From contig OY829328.1 of assembly GCA_963691655.1 (NCBI GenBank), positions 29,221,890 through 29,285,889 of the forward strand: a stretch of 64,000 nt of DNA. The letters run 5' to 3'. The number at the start of each line of letters is the position of its first letter. Within the stretch, counting starts at the first letter, position 1. Origin of the DNA: Toxonevra muliebris (Eukaryota; Arthropoda; Insecta; Diptera; Pallopteridae). Of this stretch, positions 23,853-36,465 are shown one piece after another. Below the pieces are notes generated by a model that searched no databases, was not told where the DNA came from, and worked only from the letters and a program-made list of their open reading frames with translations. Made by a program: the position numbers and the translations under genes.

Positions 23853-26168
23853 TAGTGCGGACACACTAGAATGCATTTCTGGCAACTGTAGCATTTCATT
23901 GAAATGCGTCTGAAATACAGAATTTCGCCATAGAAAAAGTGTCAAATGAATTTCTGCATTTCAGACTCATTTCATTGAAATGCGTCTGAAATGAAGACGT
24001 GGTAAAAATCATGAAAAATTTAAGATCTATTACATTTTGTTAGACATTTTGGATTTTATATTCATAACAGCTGCTCTTTTACAACTTATTAAATGAAAAA
24101 ATAAAATAATGGAGTCAGAGAGCTCATTGTCATTGCTCCAATTATCCATAGCTGCTATATAAATTCTAGGTGTCGAAATCCAATTGAAAGGCAACATTTT
24201 TATTTTCACAAAACACACTCATAATTTCTTCTTATTCTCCAAACATATAATCTGTCAAAAAACGAATTTGAAATTCCTTTTTAGTCGTGTGTCCACCTAA
24301 ATTTGAAATGCAGAATTTCAACGAAATGCACTCTCGTGTGTCTGCACTAGTGTCCGACCGAAGGTGATTTTTTGGCCGAAGGCGAAGCCAAACTTCGGCC
24401 ATTCATCTAACCTTTGGCCGAAGCCGAAGCTGAAGACCGAAGGATTTTTAAAATATAAAAAATAAAAATCTGAAAGTAAATATTTTTTACCTATGTATTT
24501 GGAACCATATACAGAAAAATATAAATAGTAGATACTCCAAATAAACAACTGACCAGTAACACTAAATAACTGTTCACTAGGGAAGGAGCTGACAAATATT
24601 ATTTATTTCAAGAATCATTTAAAAATTAGTTTGAGTCAAAATATACAGTTACATCGACTATATATCTGTAGAACGACTGTCGTTCAACGAAACTTGTGTC
24701 AAAAAAAAAAATTTGGCCGATGGTTGCCATAATTCTGCTTATCTAAAATCAAAGATTGAATCAGCGTATTAATCGATAGACCTATAACCGGAACCAGAAC
24801 CCTCTAGTTCCCAAATTTTTGATTGATTTAAAAAAATTTAGGATTGATAAATTTTAATGTAAAAAGCATAAATTTGATCTCAAAACCCTAAAAATTTAAT
24901 GGGTGTGTTTTTGTTGTTGAATAAACTTTTTATCAATTTTTTTTATATAACTAAATATTTTGTATAAAAAAAATTCCTAACTACTCACAGCTAGTTTTTT
25001 TATCTGGCTAGTATGACGGGAAGTATTTTATTTATTTTTATCTCAAATTCAAACAAAATAATTAATTTGTTTGTTTTTGACAATTTTTTACTTTGACTGT
25101 CTGTCGCCAACATCATAATAACACATAAGTAATGCATTTTTTAAAAAGCTTGGGAAATTCCATATTGGCAACAAAAAACTATTAAAGTGGTAATTAAACC
25201 CGTTTTGATGATGGCTGTCTAGAGACACGCTTGGGAACTAGAACGTTAAGTAAAAATATTGAAAATTAAATTTTTGGGATAGTTTTATTGTACTTACGTT
25301 CTTTTAGTTAAGTCATTAAAAGTTTGTATTTTTATCTATCTAGTTTTGAAAATAAGTATTTGATTTTTGTCGATTTTTTTAACTATTTCAGTTTAACTAA
25401 AACACATTGAGAGATATCACAATGATCCTGGTTCGAATGGAGTATAACTACAGTTGCATTGAAGAAACGATGAAAATTTAAGCGGAATCAGTTCATTCGT
25501 TTTGGAGATATTGTGGCAGCCATTTCGAAAAATGCTGTTTTGAGAAAAACTAGTTTCAAAGTTCAAATATGCATGACTGCTGTATTAGGGCCCGCAAATA
25601 AACATCTGTAACTTTGAAACGACTGTGAATTTCAAAGAATCCCTTTACACATATATTCTAGAGCGATTTTAGAGAAAACAATTTTCAATATTGTTGACCT
25701 CCTTGAAAGCAAAAAAAAAAAGTGAAGCGCCAGTAATGGAAAATGTCTTCTTATCTAACAATTCACGCTTCTTTTCAATACGCTTCAAGTCTTCCTTAAA
25801 AAGTAAAAAAGTTTTGCACGCTTCTGCTGCCTCTAATTGTATTAGCTCCAGCAGGTAGTTCGTTAAAAAAAATCACTGATTACTGTTTGTACGGTTGTAA
25901 ATCTGTGGGTTATTTCAAAAGTAAAAATGGAACAAGCAAACAGAGAAAATATAACTCAGAAATTCTAATGTAAATACTTTATATAACCACTTCACATTTA
26001 TTTATTTGTATAAATTCTTACTGCCAATCTATAATAAAAATTATTATAAAAAAGTATATTATAATCTTCGGCTTCGGTCAAATACTTCGGCCAAAACTTC
26101 GGCCATTTTTTGCCGAAGGTGGAATTTTAGGCCGAATAGCCGAAGAAGTCGGACACTAGTCTGCACTA
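23853..26168 (-). mobile_element. PIF/Harbinger-type MITE copy 2, split by a hAT element
   Basis: The left TIR begins TAGTGCGGACACAC at 23853. The right TIR, complement TAGTGCAGACACACGAGAG, ends at 26168 once the insertion at 24348-26158 is removed. The flanks are TTA (23850-23852) and TTA (26169-26171), a 3-bp duplication typical of PIF/Harbinger. The unsplit element would be about 497 bp. It is inverted relative to the copy at 47155-47493. It carries several copies of CATTTCAGACGCATTTCA-like subterminal words and no transposase. Confidence 0.8.
24348..26158. mobile_element. Nonautonomous hAT element with CCGAAG subterminal repeats
   Basis: The TIRs TAGTGTCCGAC (24348) and GTCGGACACTA (to 26158) are bracketed by the 8-bp duplication GTCTGCAC (24340-24347 and 26159-26166), which fits the hAT target pattern nTnnnnAn. 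Both ends are packed with GGCCGAAG/CTTCGGCC words over about 90-100 bp, like the subterminal transposase sites of hAT elements. The 1811-bp body has no transposase frame. Confidence 0.85.
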
Positions 26169-26171
26169 TTA

Positions 26172-27930
26172 ATGATTATGAAACTATTGCAAAATTTCTG
26201 GAAATTCTGTAGACAACTGCGGATTCAGAGTACAAAATTAAATATGAAACAACTTCTTGTTGTCGAATTTAGAGACATGTGCGTGTTTTGCGATAAATCA
26301 CAAAAACAAACCAAAAAAAACAAATTGTTTTATTATTAGAGCACAAGCGTATCCAGAGATTTCCGAAGGGAGGATTCAATTTTTTCGTCAAATTAAAGAT
26401 TTAGTCTGATGTTCGAATTTCAAAAAAACAATTTTTTTAACTTATGTTTTTTCGAAAGACAATATATTGAGAGTATACAAAATAATAGTATAAAAATAGT
26501 ATAAAAATTTCAGACCAAAATTCCAAATGTTAACAAAGTTATGGCACATAGTCGAGAGCGTCTCATAATTGCGCTCTGTAAGTTGTTAAAACTTTAAAAG
26601 CGTTTTTCTCGATTGAAATTTTACAAGGTTATTCTTACACGCTAATGGCTCTCGCAGATAGTATAATCGTTTATTTTTAATCATTATTTCTTCTTTTTTA
26701 TCCCGATTTTCAGCAAAATAAAAAACGCGCATTCTGAAAGTTTTTTTTTAGAAGTCTGCCATTTTGTTATTTTTTAATGAAAATCTTTAATTCTACTACC
26801 TGCCAGAATGGCAAGTCTACAGAACCATATTCTATTTAAATTTTTTGTCTCAGATGACTTCAAGTGCCGTAATCACCCGGGCCCGCCACACATCTTTTTT
26901 TAGGTGTCCACTTTGAACATAAAAAACACTGAAAAACATCGTAAAATAAACTCCAACATTTTTTTTTGTGTAGTTAAAGATGTCAATAATAACTTATAAA
27001 AAATTTAAATGATTGTATTTTATTTTGTTAAAATAAAAAATTCCTGAAATAACCTTGAAAGTTAGGCCGGAACACCAGACTAAATGCTTAAATGTTTTCT
27101 AAACTCGTGGCTAACGAATTCATCAATATTTAAAATTAAAACTGATTTATTTTTGTATTCCTCATATATAATTATTATTGAAAATATAAGTTCATAAAAA
27201 TTAAAATTTTAAAATCATGTAACATTACGAAAGAACTTCCTGAAAGCTGCACAAAACTACCTAAAACATCTATCTACACCCAGTTATTACCTATGATTTT
27301 TAAATATAAAAATTTTAAAATAGTCATTATTTACGGTCCCTGATTATAATTAATTTATACTATTTACAGAATTAAAGAAATTTATAACACCATTTAAAAG
27401 GTAAACACACAAAAAAGTCTTCGGTACAAGTTTATCGCTTGCTATAAGTTGAGAATACTGGCTCGATATGTCTTGCGAAATAGCAGTCTCTGGAATGATA
27501 GCAACAACCTTACACCATTGGCCTTCATCCATATGTCTTCAACGGGAAGAATTAGAGACTACGTATAGACCCAAGAAACAAATACAGAAGTACTGAATTT
27601 GCAGCCGGATATGAATCCATCTCTTTATCTGGAAACGGTACAGTAAACGAATGCAAAGAAACATCGAAACTGAGACTTTTCCCAAAAAATACAGCAAGAC
27701 GTATAGTTTACGTATGGCATATACTTATTCTTCATAAAAAAATATTTTAAAACATAGAATTATTCTTATAAAACTTTTACTTTTATTTCACGTTAACTAT
27801 ATAATATGACGTGCTGTTCCGGACCATTTTATTATTATTATTATTTTTCGAAAACGGAGACTTATCCTTTCTGTTCACTTCTTAACCTTAAGAGTACCGG
27901 TGTGGCCAACAATATACAGTTTATAAAAAC
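26172..27930. other. Intergenic region, no gene seen
   Basis: AT-rich, with no supported exon. A short minus frame at 27350-27532 has less AT-biased codons than its surroundings but matches no family I recognise. Confidence 0.4.
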
Positions 27931-27934
27931 ATCA

Positions 27935-28225
27935 TGAAACTTGATACTCGGGGGTTTTTGGTGTCACTGAATCTGAATCTGTAAACAGGATCTCAAAATT
28001 CAAGATGACGGATCCAATATGACGGACAAATTTTTTCAAAATTATTCAAATTCGTTTGAAACTTGTTACTCGAGGATTTGAATGAATGTTCTAATTCGTC
28101 GGAAACTTGTTTTTTGGGGGTTTTTGGAGTCGCTAAAGCCAAATCTGTAAATAGAATTTCAAAATTCAAAACGGCGATCGGCTTTTTGAAAAATTGATCT
28201 AATTCGTTTCAAATTTGCTATTTGG
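27935..28225 (+). repeat. Diverged tandem repeat (GAAACTTGTTACTCGGGGG units)
   Basis: Units start at about 27935, 28058, 28102 and 28208 with GAAACTTGNTACTCGGGGGTT. Units A and C also share GAATCTGTAAACAG/AAATCTGTAAATAG followed by CAAAATTCAA. Unit B is truncated. This is noncoding repeat DNA. Confidence 0.65.
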
Positions 28226-30109
28226 AGGTTCTTAGGTTCGAGTTATCACGAGAAATGATTTAGCTGGAGCGTCACAAATGAAGCATCTGCATGATATCCA
28301 TACATCATGCTTCTTTCAAACCTTGTTTTAATCCATAGTGAACACATCGTGGTTCCTTAACTTTTTGCAATTGAACCGCATACGAAGTCAAATCACTCCA
28401 AAGCGATAGATGGGCCTCAATGCTATTGGATGTTCACTTTTTGGTGAAGCTTGCATAGGTTCCATATTTATACTGCCCACATTTTCGGTCATTCTGCTTT
28501 TTGTTTCCATTAAACTTTAAAAAAAAAAATCAATTCTGGATTTTTCGTAATTGCACGGGCTGAAAGTTTGACTAAAATGGTATTAGAATGAAAAAAATAT
28601 GAATCCAAACCTTTTAACGGTTTCAAATAGCATTATACCCTCTTAATAATACTACCAAGGGATTTTGCTACTTTAGTCCAAATAAACGATTTTTTCAAGA
28701 TCCTGCCAATAACATTCATGTTTGCGCCCGTGTGAGCAGCCTCTAAGGCAATACTGTCAAATCTTTCACAAATTCAATCGATTTTTTTTCCGAAATTACT
28801 CATAAAAAATATATTTCAACCCAAACGCTATTTTCATCTTCTAATCTTAGCGCCCCAGGAACCGCAATCGGGTCTACAATAGCGCGTGGCTGTTTTCGAA
28901 ATCAGTTGATTTATTAGAATCCACTGCTTTGTATTGAATCAAATATAAAAAAGTATTGGCAGTTTGCAAAACTGCATTGGTTAGTTCTATTTCTAAATTC
29001 ACTATCAGTGAACAGCTGATTTGTTTTACTGCCGACAAGCTTCGGGGCAGGAGAGTGGTGCTTACATGAGTGCAGCCATGACGGACTTCTAATTAAAAAG
29101 GAACGCTGGAATTGGAATTTCGTTACTTTTTCTTGTGGTCATGAAGATTGTTCTTTTGTTCGCAGAAAATGCATAATAAATGAGCCGTTCACTGCATACA
29201 TCGATTAACTCCACTTTTAGAAAAATCTTATATTTATGTTTCAAATTATTCAAGTTATTGAATAATAAATAATTTATTTCAGAGGCCATTTAGATTAACT
29301 CCATACTCTAATTACTATAAAAACTTGGCAACAAACCGAAATGACGAGTCCTCACATACAGCTGATGAAGAAGACATCATTTATATTGCCGATGAATTAA
29401 TTACAAATAAAAAATTATAACAGAACTGTTAGTATTCATTTTTATGGAAAATCTGTATTAAAAATGTATAATAATTAACTTTTTCTGTAAAAGTTAAAAA
29501 CTTAAACACTAAATTTAAATTTATTACTCAGCCATTCCAGATTGAACGTAACAAAAAAAAAAACAAATCTCGACCTGATCATTTTAGATTTGCTTCAAAC
29601 TTTGTCCATGGTTTTCTTTTAGACCAAACCCAACAAAAAGGGATACAAAAAAATTCCGGTACGGTTTTCCCCGGAGTTGCGAACCAAATCTCCGAAATTG
29701 ACTGTATCGATTCACAGAATCGTCCATAGCCCAGTCATTATACTACCGACATGCATGTATAAGGTACCGTTGGAAAGGTAATAAGACAGGCTACAAAATG
29801 TAACATAATTTATTTTGTGGCTATTCTTTCTTTTACTTTTACATACCGTTAGATGAAAGCTACATCTTTATTTATGAATACTGCAATATTTATTTGAATT
29901 TATATTATAAAGGGAATTTTAAAAAACAATGTGCATTATTTCATCGCATTTCTCAACTTTTTGTTTTAATGGAGTTAATCGATTTGGGTAATGAACGGTT
30001 CAAATATTATGTATATTTTTAGTAGACTATGAAAATTAAATCTAAGCGTTAATTTTTCAAAGTCTTGCTTTTAGTTAATTTAGGTAATGTATAACAGTCA
30101 TCACAACAA

Positions 30110-30180
30110 CAGTGTATACAGTGACGGGCAAACCAGACGGCCGTTTCGGAATCCGCCACGATTCCTCATCAGTGATAGTT
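30110..30180 (-). repeat. Dispersed repeat family B, copy 1
   Basis: The reverse complement of this block aligns with about 36385-36465. The best part is GATGAGGAATCGTGGCGGAT followed by TCCGAAA, with GGTTTGCC and ACTGTTGT conserved further on. The parent element is unknown. Confidence 0.65.
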
Positions 30181-30354
30181 CTTAATCTTTCAATATTAAA
30201 AAGCTAAAATATTAATTATGCAGATGGTGTGGACCGCAGAGTCGCGTAGTTTGTGTTTGTTAATGTTGCCTATTCACCTTCTAAAAATTTATAAGGGAAA
30301 TGCCAAAATCGGAACATTATTATATTTTTGAATTTTCGACACATCTCTCCTATC

Positions 30355-30420
30355 TCTTTCTTTCTACCTATATTTCTACCTCTCTCTTTCAGAAAGACGT
30401 TCATACTAGCGCCAGTGTAA
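30355..30420 (+). repeat. Half copy of the palindromic MITE
   Basis: ACCTCTCTCTTTCAGAAAGA followed by CGTTCAT matches the right arm of the palindrome at 44635-44747. The left arm is absent. Confidence 0.55.
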
Positions 30421-32733
30421 GGAGCCGTTATTGTAATTCAAGGTTCAAATTTTAAATTTTCCTACTAAAAATCTAAATTCTAGCTAGTAGGAAGCTCCCT
30501 TATATGGCAACAGTGACTAAATTAACCCTTTCGTTGTTCTTGACTAATATATTGTACAAAAAAATGTTCATATTTCACTACTTCTCATTTCAAACCTATC
30601 GGGAATTTTAAAAATAAAAAATTATTTTTTAAATCAAGCATGTTTTTTCTCTTTATAATTTAAGTTTGAGCAAAAACGGGAGAAGAGTTTTTTTTATTTG
30701 ATTTTGCAAAACAGTCTAAGTTGCATTTGTGTGAATTTAAGAAGTGAAGGTACTAAGCTTTTTTTTTAATTATAAAAGTTTAAAACGAAAGTTAAAACTC
30801 CATTTCATAATACAAAATTAATAACTTAAAAAAAAAAGTTGTTAAAAAAAATTGTTTTACATGCTTAAAAAAATTGTACAATATAGTGTACAAATTCACG
30901 CAACTCTAATGTACAATATAATGCACAATAAATAATTTGGTTACGATTGTGTGCAAAAGACATGAAAGGTTGATTATTTTTGAATTATTTTCTGCGGGTG
31001 TTAAAAAAATTGTGATAGTGTTGATTTGTTTTTTGTTCAACAAACGAGAAAATAACAAGGTTCTGAAAGTGGATGCTGATAAAACTCGAGAAAAAAAATT
31101 ATATGGGTCTCGCCGTTTTTAAAGTATACGTCAAATTTTTTTTTAAGTTGTTTGTATGTTCAGCAGCTTAGAGTAGAATTTTCCGTCGAATATTTTCTTC
31201 CCACATATTAACCCTTTGGCACCCACTATTATGGGTCTTTTTGCCTTTTTCGAAAAAGTTTCTGTTTTGACTCATTACGAGGGTTTTTAATATGTTCAAG
31301 AAATATGTTGCCCATGAAATTTTACTATAGGTCACTGAACAAAAAAAAATCTGTATATTTGACTTTACTAAAAATAAACCCAAATTCCAAAAATGTTTCA
31401 AATTTTCACTTTTTATACTCAGTGAACAAGTGTGTTTTTAAAAGTATTTTCTAAACTAAAAGTTTATTTTACATTGCAAAATAAACCTTAGTTGTTTTTT
31501 CCACAAAAAAAAAAATTAAATTTTTTCTCGAATTTTTACTCCTTTCATGCATTTTGGTCATAATGTACAAAGTTCCAAAAGCTCTACAGCCTTTCCCAAA
31601 AACAATGTTTTTGGTTTTTATTCTTAACAAAGCCCGAATCTACGAGTATAAAACTACAAAAAATTTTCTTAGCCCCAAATAAAAAAGTTGAGAAGAAAGG
31701 GTTAAAAATCTAAAGTTCCAATGATTTTCAAACTATGAGCCTACACAGAAGGTGCTTCCTCTTCATTTTTGCTAATCACAGTAGAATGCCAATTATTTCA
31801 AAAGTCAACTTGGCAGCACATTCTCGAGCTTGTTGTTAAAATAAGGCATGGTTGTATTTTAAATTTGAAAAACCGGAACATTTTATTGAGCTAATTTAAA
31901 GAACAAAATATAATAATTTTAGTCCTAATGATTTATTACAACGTTCTTGTTATTTTATGCTATACTGCTAACATCATAACTTATACTTATTGGAAAGGTC
32001 TCGATGTGTACTTGTCGAAAATGTACTGTATCCATTCCAAAATTATTAGAACAGCTGACTTACTCGAATTAATGTAGCAAAAACAAATGGTGAAAAGTAA
32101 GTTGATTATAAATGATATTTTGTGCATATGTTTAGATATTTTCCGATAAAGAAGTGGTGTGCTTTCTAGAAGCTATTTCTCAAAAACTAAGAGAAAAGAG
32201 ACAATGTTCTGTGGTAAAAAGTAGTAAAATAGATTTAAATCTGAATTAAATTGAATTAAATTTGTGTGCAAAGCTGAAGGTTTATAGAGTGGCGAAGAAT
32301 GTGTCGATCAATATGATTAGAAATAAAGTTCGATACCTTCACTCAAGTTTCATTAATGCAGAAGAAGAGTTGTTTGAAGTAATCAATTTAATTGTTTAAC
32401 TTTTTCGCTTTATTTTGACATTTTTATTTTTGACTCTTTTGAATTTTTCAAATAAACTGTACTTAAAACAGTTATTTAAAATCACCGCTAAATTGTTGTT
32501 CGCGTCAGTTAAATTTGTGATGCCACAAATCTGCGAAATCGCTCATTTGCGAAGTGGAGCGAATACGCTGTATAATTGGTTAATTAAATTCCTAATTATG
32601 TTGCACTATATTTTCCAATGCCTGATTTTTCAAAATGCAACCATGTCTTTTTCCAATGATCTGCAAGTGCTGCCAAGTTTGCCATATTCTCCATTTTGAT
32701 TTTTTACTGTGAATAGAACGAAGCAAGAAGAAG

Positions 32734-32763
32734 CCCTTTTCTATCTCCTCGTGCAAGCAAACG
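32734..32763 (+). promoter_or_regulatory. RpS26: RpS26 TOP-like transcription start and noncoding exon 1
   Basis: A pyrimidine tract CCCTTTTCTATCTCCTC, like the TOP start of ribosomal protein mRNAs, precedes a short leader that ends ..CAAACG at 32763 before a GTACGA donor. TOP starts couple translation to growth signalling in the family. The exact start base is inferred. Confidence 0.6.
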
Positions 32764-32875
32764 GTACGAAACAATTTAGCACTAGTATTTTATTTCATTT
32801 TTGATATATCTAAAAAAAAGAAAAAATTTTAAATTGCGTTCAAAATTTACCTGTGCTTTTTATATTTTTCTGCAG
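32764..32875 (+). other. RpS26: RpS26 5'UTR intron (112 nt)
   Basis: Donor ACG|GTACGA and acceptor TTTTTCTGCAG|CTTC. The acceptor is followed by 20 nt of leader and then the ATG. No snoRNA boxes were recognised inside. Confidence 0.6.
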
Positions 32876-32895
32876 CTTCAAGAAGTTGGTAAAAG

Positions 32896-33243
32896 ATGAC
32901 TAAGAAACGCCGTAATGGAGGACGCAACAAGCACAATCGTGGCCACGTGAAGCCTGTTCGTTGTACCAACTGTGCTCGCTGTGTGCCAAAAGACAAGGCA
33001 ATCAAAAAATTTGTTATCCGTAACATCGTTGAAGCTGCTGCCGTCAGAGATATTTCTGAAGCTTCAATCTGGGAAACTTACGTATTGCCTAAATTGTACG
33101 CAAAATTGCACTACTGCGTCTCCTGCGCCATTCACTCTAAGGTAGTTAGGAATAGATCCAGGGAAGCTCGTCGTATTCGTACTCCACCAGCAAGAGTATT
33201 CCCTAAGGATATGGCTCGCAATACTCAAAACAGAAATAAGTAA
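32896..33243 (+). CDS. RpS26: 40S ribosomal protein S26 (eS26)
   Basis: A complete 115-residue eS26, the small-subunit protein at the platform near the mRNA exit channel. The start [19 protein letters not shown] is the family N-terminus. The zinc-binding cysteines C23/C26 and C74/C77 are present, and the Lys/Arg-rich tail [13 protein letters not shown] is retained. Length matches the family. The coding region is an uninterrupted exon beginning 20 nt after a consensus acceptor. Upstream is a TOP-like leader and downstream are two AATAAA signals with a GT-rich element, so this is a functional gene rather than a processed copy. Its codons are less AT-rich than the flanks, as expected for a highly expressed gene. 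Confidence 0.98.
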   Translation: MTKKRRNGGRNKHNRGHVKPVRCTNCARCVPKDKAIKKFVIRNIVEAAAVRDISEASIWETYVLPKLYAKLHYCVSCAIHSKVVRNRSREARRIRTPPARVFPKDMARNTQNRNK

Positions 33244-33257
33244 ATTTGCAGAATGCA

Positions 33258-33293
33258 AATAAATTTGTGAGCATTGTGTGCATTTTTAATAAA
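33258..33293 (+). terminator. RpS26: RpS26 poly(A) signals
   Basis: AATAAA at 33258-33263 and again at 33288-33293. The second is followed directly by GTGTGTGTTCT, a typical downstream GU-rich element, so it is the more likely site. Confidence 0.75.
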
Positions 33294-35429
33294 GTGTGTG
33301 TTCTACATTAAAATTATTTCTTGTATATTTTTTGTGAGGTTATATTCGAATTTGTAATAATGTTGAAACGCGAAGCTTTTGGTGTGGGCCACAGTCAGCA
33401 ACACCAATAATGAAAAGATGTTATTAGCAGAATGGTAAACTTCGGACTGTGTTAACAGATTTAAAAAAATTAAGAAAATTAGTATTCTGTCGAACAAGCC
33501 AAGCTGTTGTGTGGCAAACCACTTAGGATTATTGATATATTATTAATATTAAAAATCTAAAATTGGTGACTAGCATTACTAAGTGAAGTGTTGAGCTCAT
33601 ATGCTTACGATCTTGTATTCATGAAGATTTGAAGTCTGATGCTTCATTTTAGCTTTGTAATTATAAATTATATTTACACAAATGCATGTAAATTTCACAA
33701 TAGTAATTCTGATAGCCAATCGACGTTTTGTACAATCATAAATGTATGTAAAACTCTAAATTCTAATGGATAATTGAACGGTAGAAAAAGCTATTATACT
33801 GCAATAAATCCTTTCATTAAATAAAATCACCTTGGACGATAACCTAATTACATCTGTAAACTCTACTTGGCACACTGCAAGTAAATGGCAAAAAAATAAA
33901 CCAACATCTTTTCTATTTTTATCTATTAGAATTGGGGGGAAATTTGTTTCCTTTATTTTTTGAGCAAAGACATGGTTAAAATCCATGCAAATGGTATAAA
34001 GTTTATACCAGCGCTTATATGTACATTTTATGCATGGAAAAAATTGAAGCAATCAAAAAAATTAGACAGGTCAAAAGTCTGCTATAAACTTTATATCTTA
34101 GTTACATTATGGTTTGGTATGGATTTTATCCCACCAACCCGGAAAGAGTTAAGCACTGTGGGGAAGAAAGAAAAATATATCAGTTGTGTTTTCGATTATA
34201 ATAAGAGATATTATGGAAAATGTAATGGATTAACTTACTTCCAGAACCCTGAACAGCTTATCAGTAAATCTGATCTAAGTTATGAATATTGCTACAGTTT
34301 TTTTATCCGAAAATTTGCAGGATCGAAATACTAGGTGATTATAGTAAAAACACCTAAGGGTTTTGCGTTCTCAGGCCAAAGTTTTTTATGTCGTTTGGTA
34401 TTTTCCCTTATCAGTGGATTTCTTTGAGTTTTTGGAATATAAATCATACACTACATTACTAGTTTCTCAGATAAACAATTTTTATTAAGATCAAAAATAT
34501 CATTCGTCTTGTTTTATTTATTTATTTGAGTAAAATTTTAACGCCACAAGATTAAATCATTACTAAAAGTATTAGCCACAACATTTTAAATTAGTCAAGT
34601 ATTATAAAGTTAAGAAACAATTTTTTTTGTTTTTTTTTTGTATATATTTTGAACACTTAAGATGAACTACAATTACAAAATACGGAAATAGTAGTTAAGA
34701 TATAATGGTTTATGACATACATATTAAAATTATACCAATATAACATTGTATTACATATTGCTAAAATACTTAAACGGATTTCTTTTAAAGTTTCCTGCGT
34801 TGCTTATAGTTATTATAGAGTTGGGAAGGGTAGCTCCAAAATAAATGAAAAATTGTCGCTCAGATGTTAGTGTTTTGAACTTTAATTGGATTATTATATT
34901 ATTTCTATTTGATTGAATGCCAATTATTTTCTCGTGCAAATAATCTAGCTCTTTCATATAAAAAATTGTATATAAAAATCTTAATGCTCTATATTTAATT
35001 AAATTTCAAATGACATTGAATACATAGTCCTTGCATGGCGAATAATACTGTCTGTGCGTTTCAGTTCATAAACATATCGAACAAAATGTTAAAAAACTTA
35101 AATTTGTAGTTCTATGTTTAACATTTTATGCTTTATATATTGTTATTATTATTACTATTGAGCTTGTAGTAATGAAAACACATATTCTTGATATTAAAAA
35201 CTCAAAATATTAAGAGAATATCTCAATGAGTGGCCAAAAAAAAAAAAAGAAAAAAATTTGTTGAATTTAAAAAAAAAATTAGAAAAAAATTGAAAACCGA
35301 CTTTTTGAAGATAAGTGTTGTTTCTACGTTAAGTTTAGATTTTAACTCGGCGTAACTTTTTGTTACACCGACATACATTTTGTTACACCTTCAATGAACT
35401 GGGTGTGTCACACCCGAGTAATAAATAGA

Positions 35430-35760
35430 GCTGGATAAATTCAATTACGTTACATTCCCAATTCCAGGGAATGGTACTTTTTGTTTTCATTTCCTTAGTA
35501 ATAGAATTTATAAAAGTTTCAATTCCATTACAATGTAATTAAAACTTTTGAATTCCTGGGTAATGAAATTGAAAAAATTTTCGAGTCCATTACAGGGAAT
35601 TAATTTTGTAATTAAAAATATATAACTTCCCTAAAGAAATTGAAAATGTAATTGAATAGAAAGGAATTTAATATTTAAGTGTAATCAATTACTTTCTTGG
35701 AATTAAATTTCAATTTACTTGGATTGATTCCTTTTTTAGTTCAATTCCAAAAAAGCAAAA
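35430..35760. repeat. Degenerate AATTCCATTAC-type low-complexity tract
   Basis: Variants of AATTCCATTACAATG and TTACAGGGAATTAA recur on both strands through about 330 bp; slippage-derived simple DNA. Confidence 0.6.
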
Positions 35761-36384
35761 AATTTTTTTTTTCGGAAAATATTGTAAAATGTAAAGGCTA
35801 TTTATTCACTGGTCGTCTACAGCTCCGTAGCTCTGTTTTTCTAACCTTTGATAAAAGACAAACTAATCAATATTGAGAGATGAAATTTGGTCTGATGATT
35901 GTCAATTGTCTAAGTAAACATAATTTCAGTAGGAAGGGTTTCTATCAAGTCATTAAAATTCGTGCATGAAAGGATTAATTGATAAACATACCTAATATAA
36001 AACATGGAGTAGGGTGCCATGGTTAGATAAAATAGATATACAAGTTCTGTTTTCTTTTCTTGGGTGATAATCGCAAACTTCTAGGAATAAAAAAGTTTTT
36101 CACCTCGCTGTTCGGATTCTGCATGGCCCTTCTGTTTGTGTATTAATATAACTCACATGAATGAGTGGGGAAAGCTCAGTCTAGGCCATCCGTGGGCTGT
36201 TGTGTCATAAAACATGAAAACAAATCAGCAATCAATAAAATATTATCAACCTACTCCATCAAAAATCTGCGGTAGATGCTTGTGTTGTCAACATAATAAG
36301 CTTGAGTTTGAAAAAAAAATATTTTCAAGGACAATTAAAATGATATTCCCTGTTCTATGTGTGGGGTGTTAAAATACTAATAAG

Positions 36385-36465
36385 ATCCATCACTATGAAC
36401 ACTAATGAGGAATCGTGGCGGATTCCGAAATAGCGGTATGATTTGCCTGCTCTATATAAACTGTT
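36385..36465 (+). repeat. Dispersed repeat family B, copy 2
   Basis: AATGAGGAATCGTGGCGGAT followed by TCCGAAATAGCGG is the inverted counterpart of 30110-30180. Confidence 0.65.

Larger units (their letters stand above)
28226..32730. other. Intergenic region upstream of RpS26
   Basis: No gene seen. It includes one end of dispersed repeat B (30110-30180) and a half copy of the palindromic MITE (30355-30420). Confidence 0.45.

Noticed and set aside
27350..27532. Minus ORF with unusually non-AT-rich codons
   Set aside because: Upstream frames break, there is no splice acceptor that helps, and no family is recognised.
33972..34334. 120-codon forward ORF downstream of RpS26
   Set aside because: No recognisable domain, and it overlaps a long frame on the other strand. 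A frame of this length is not exceptional here. Left as unsupported.
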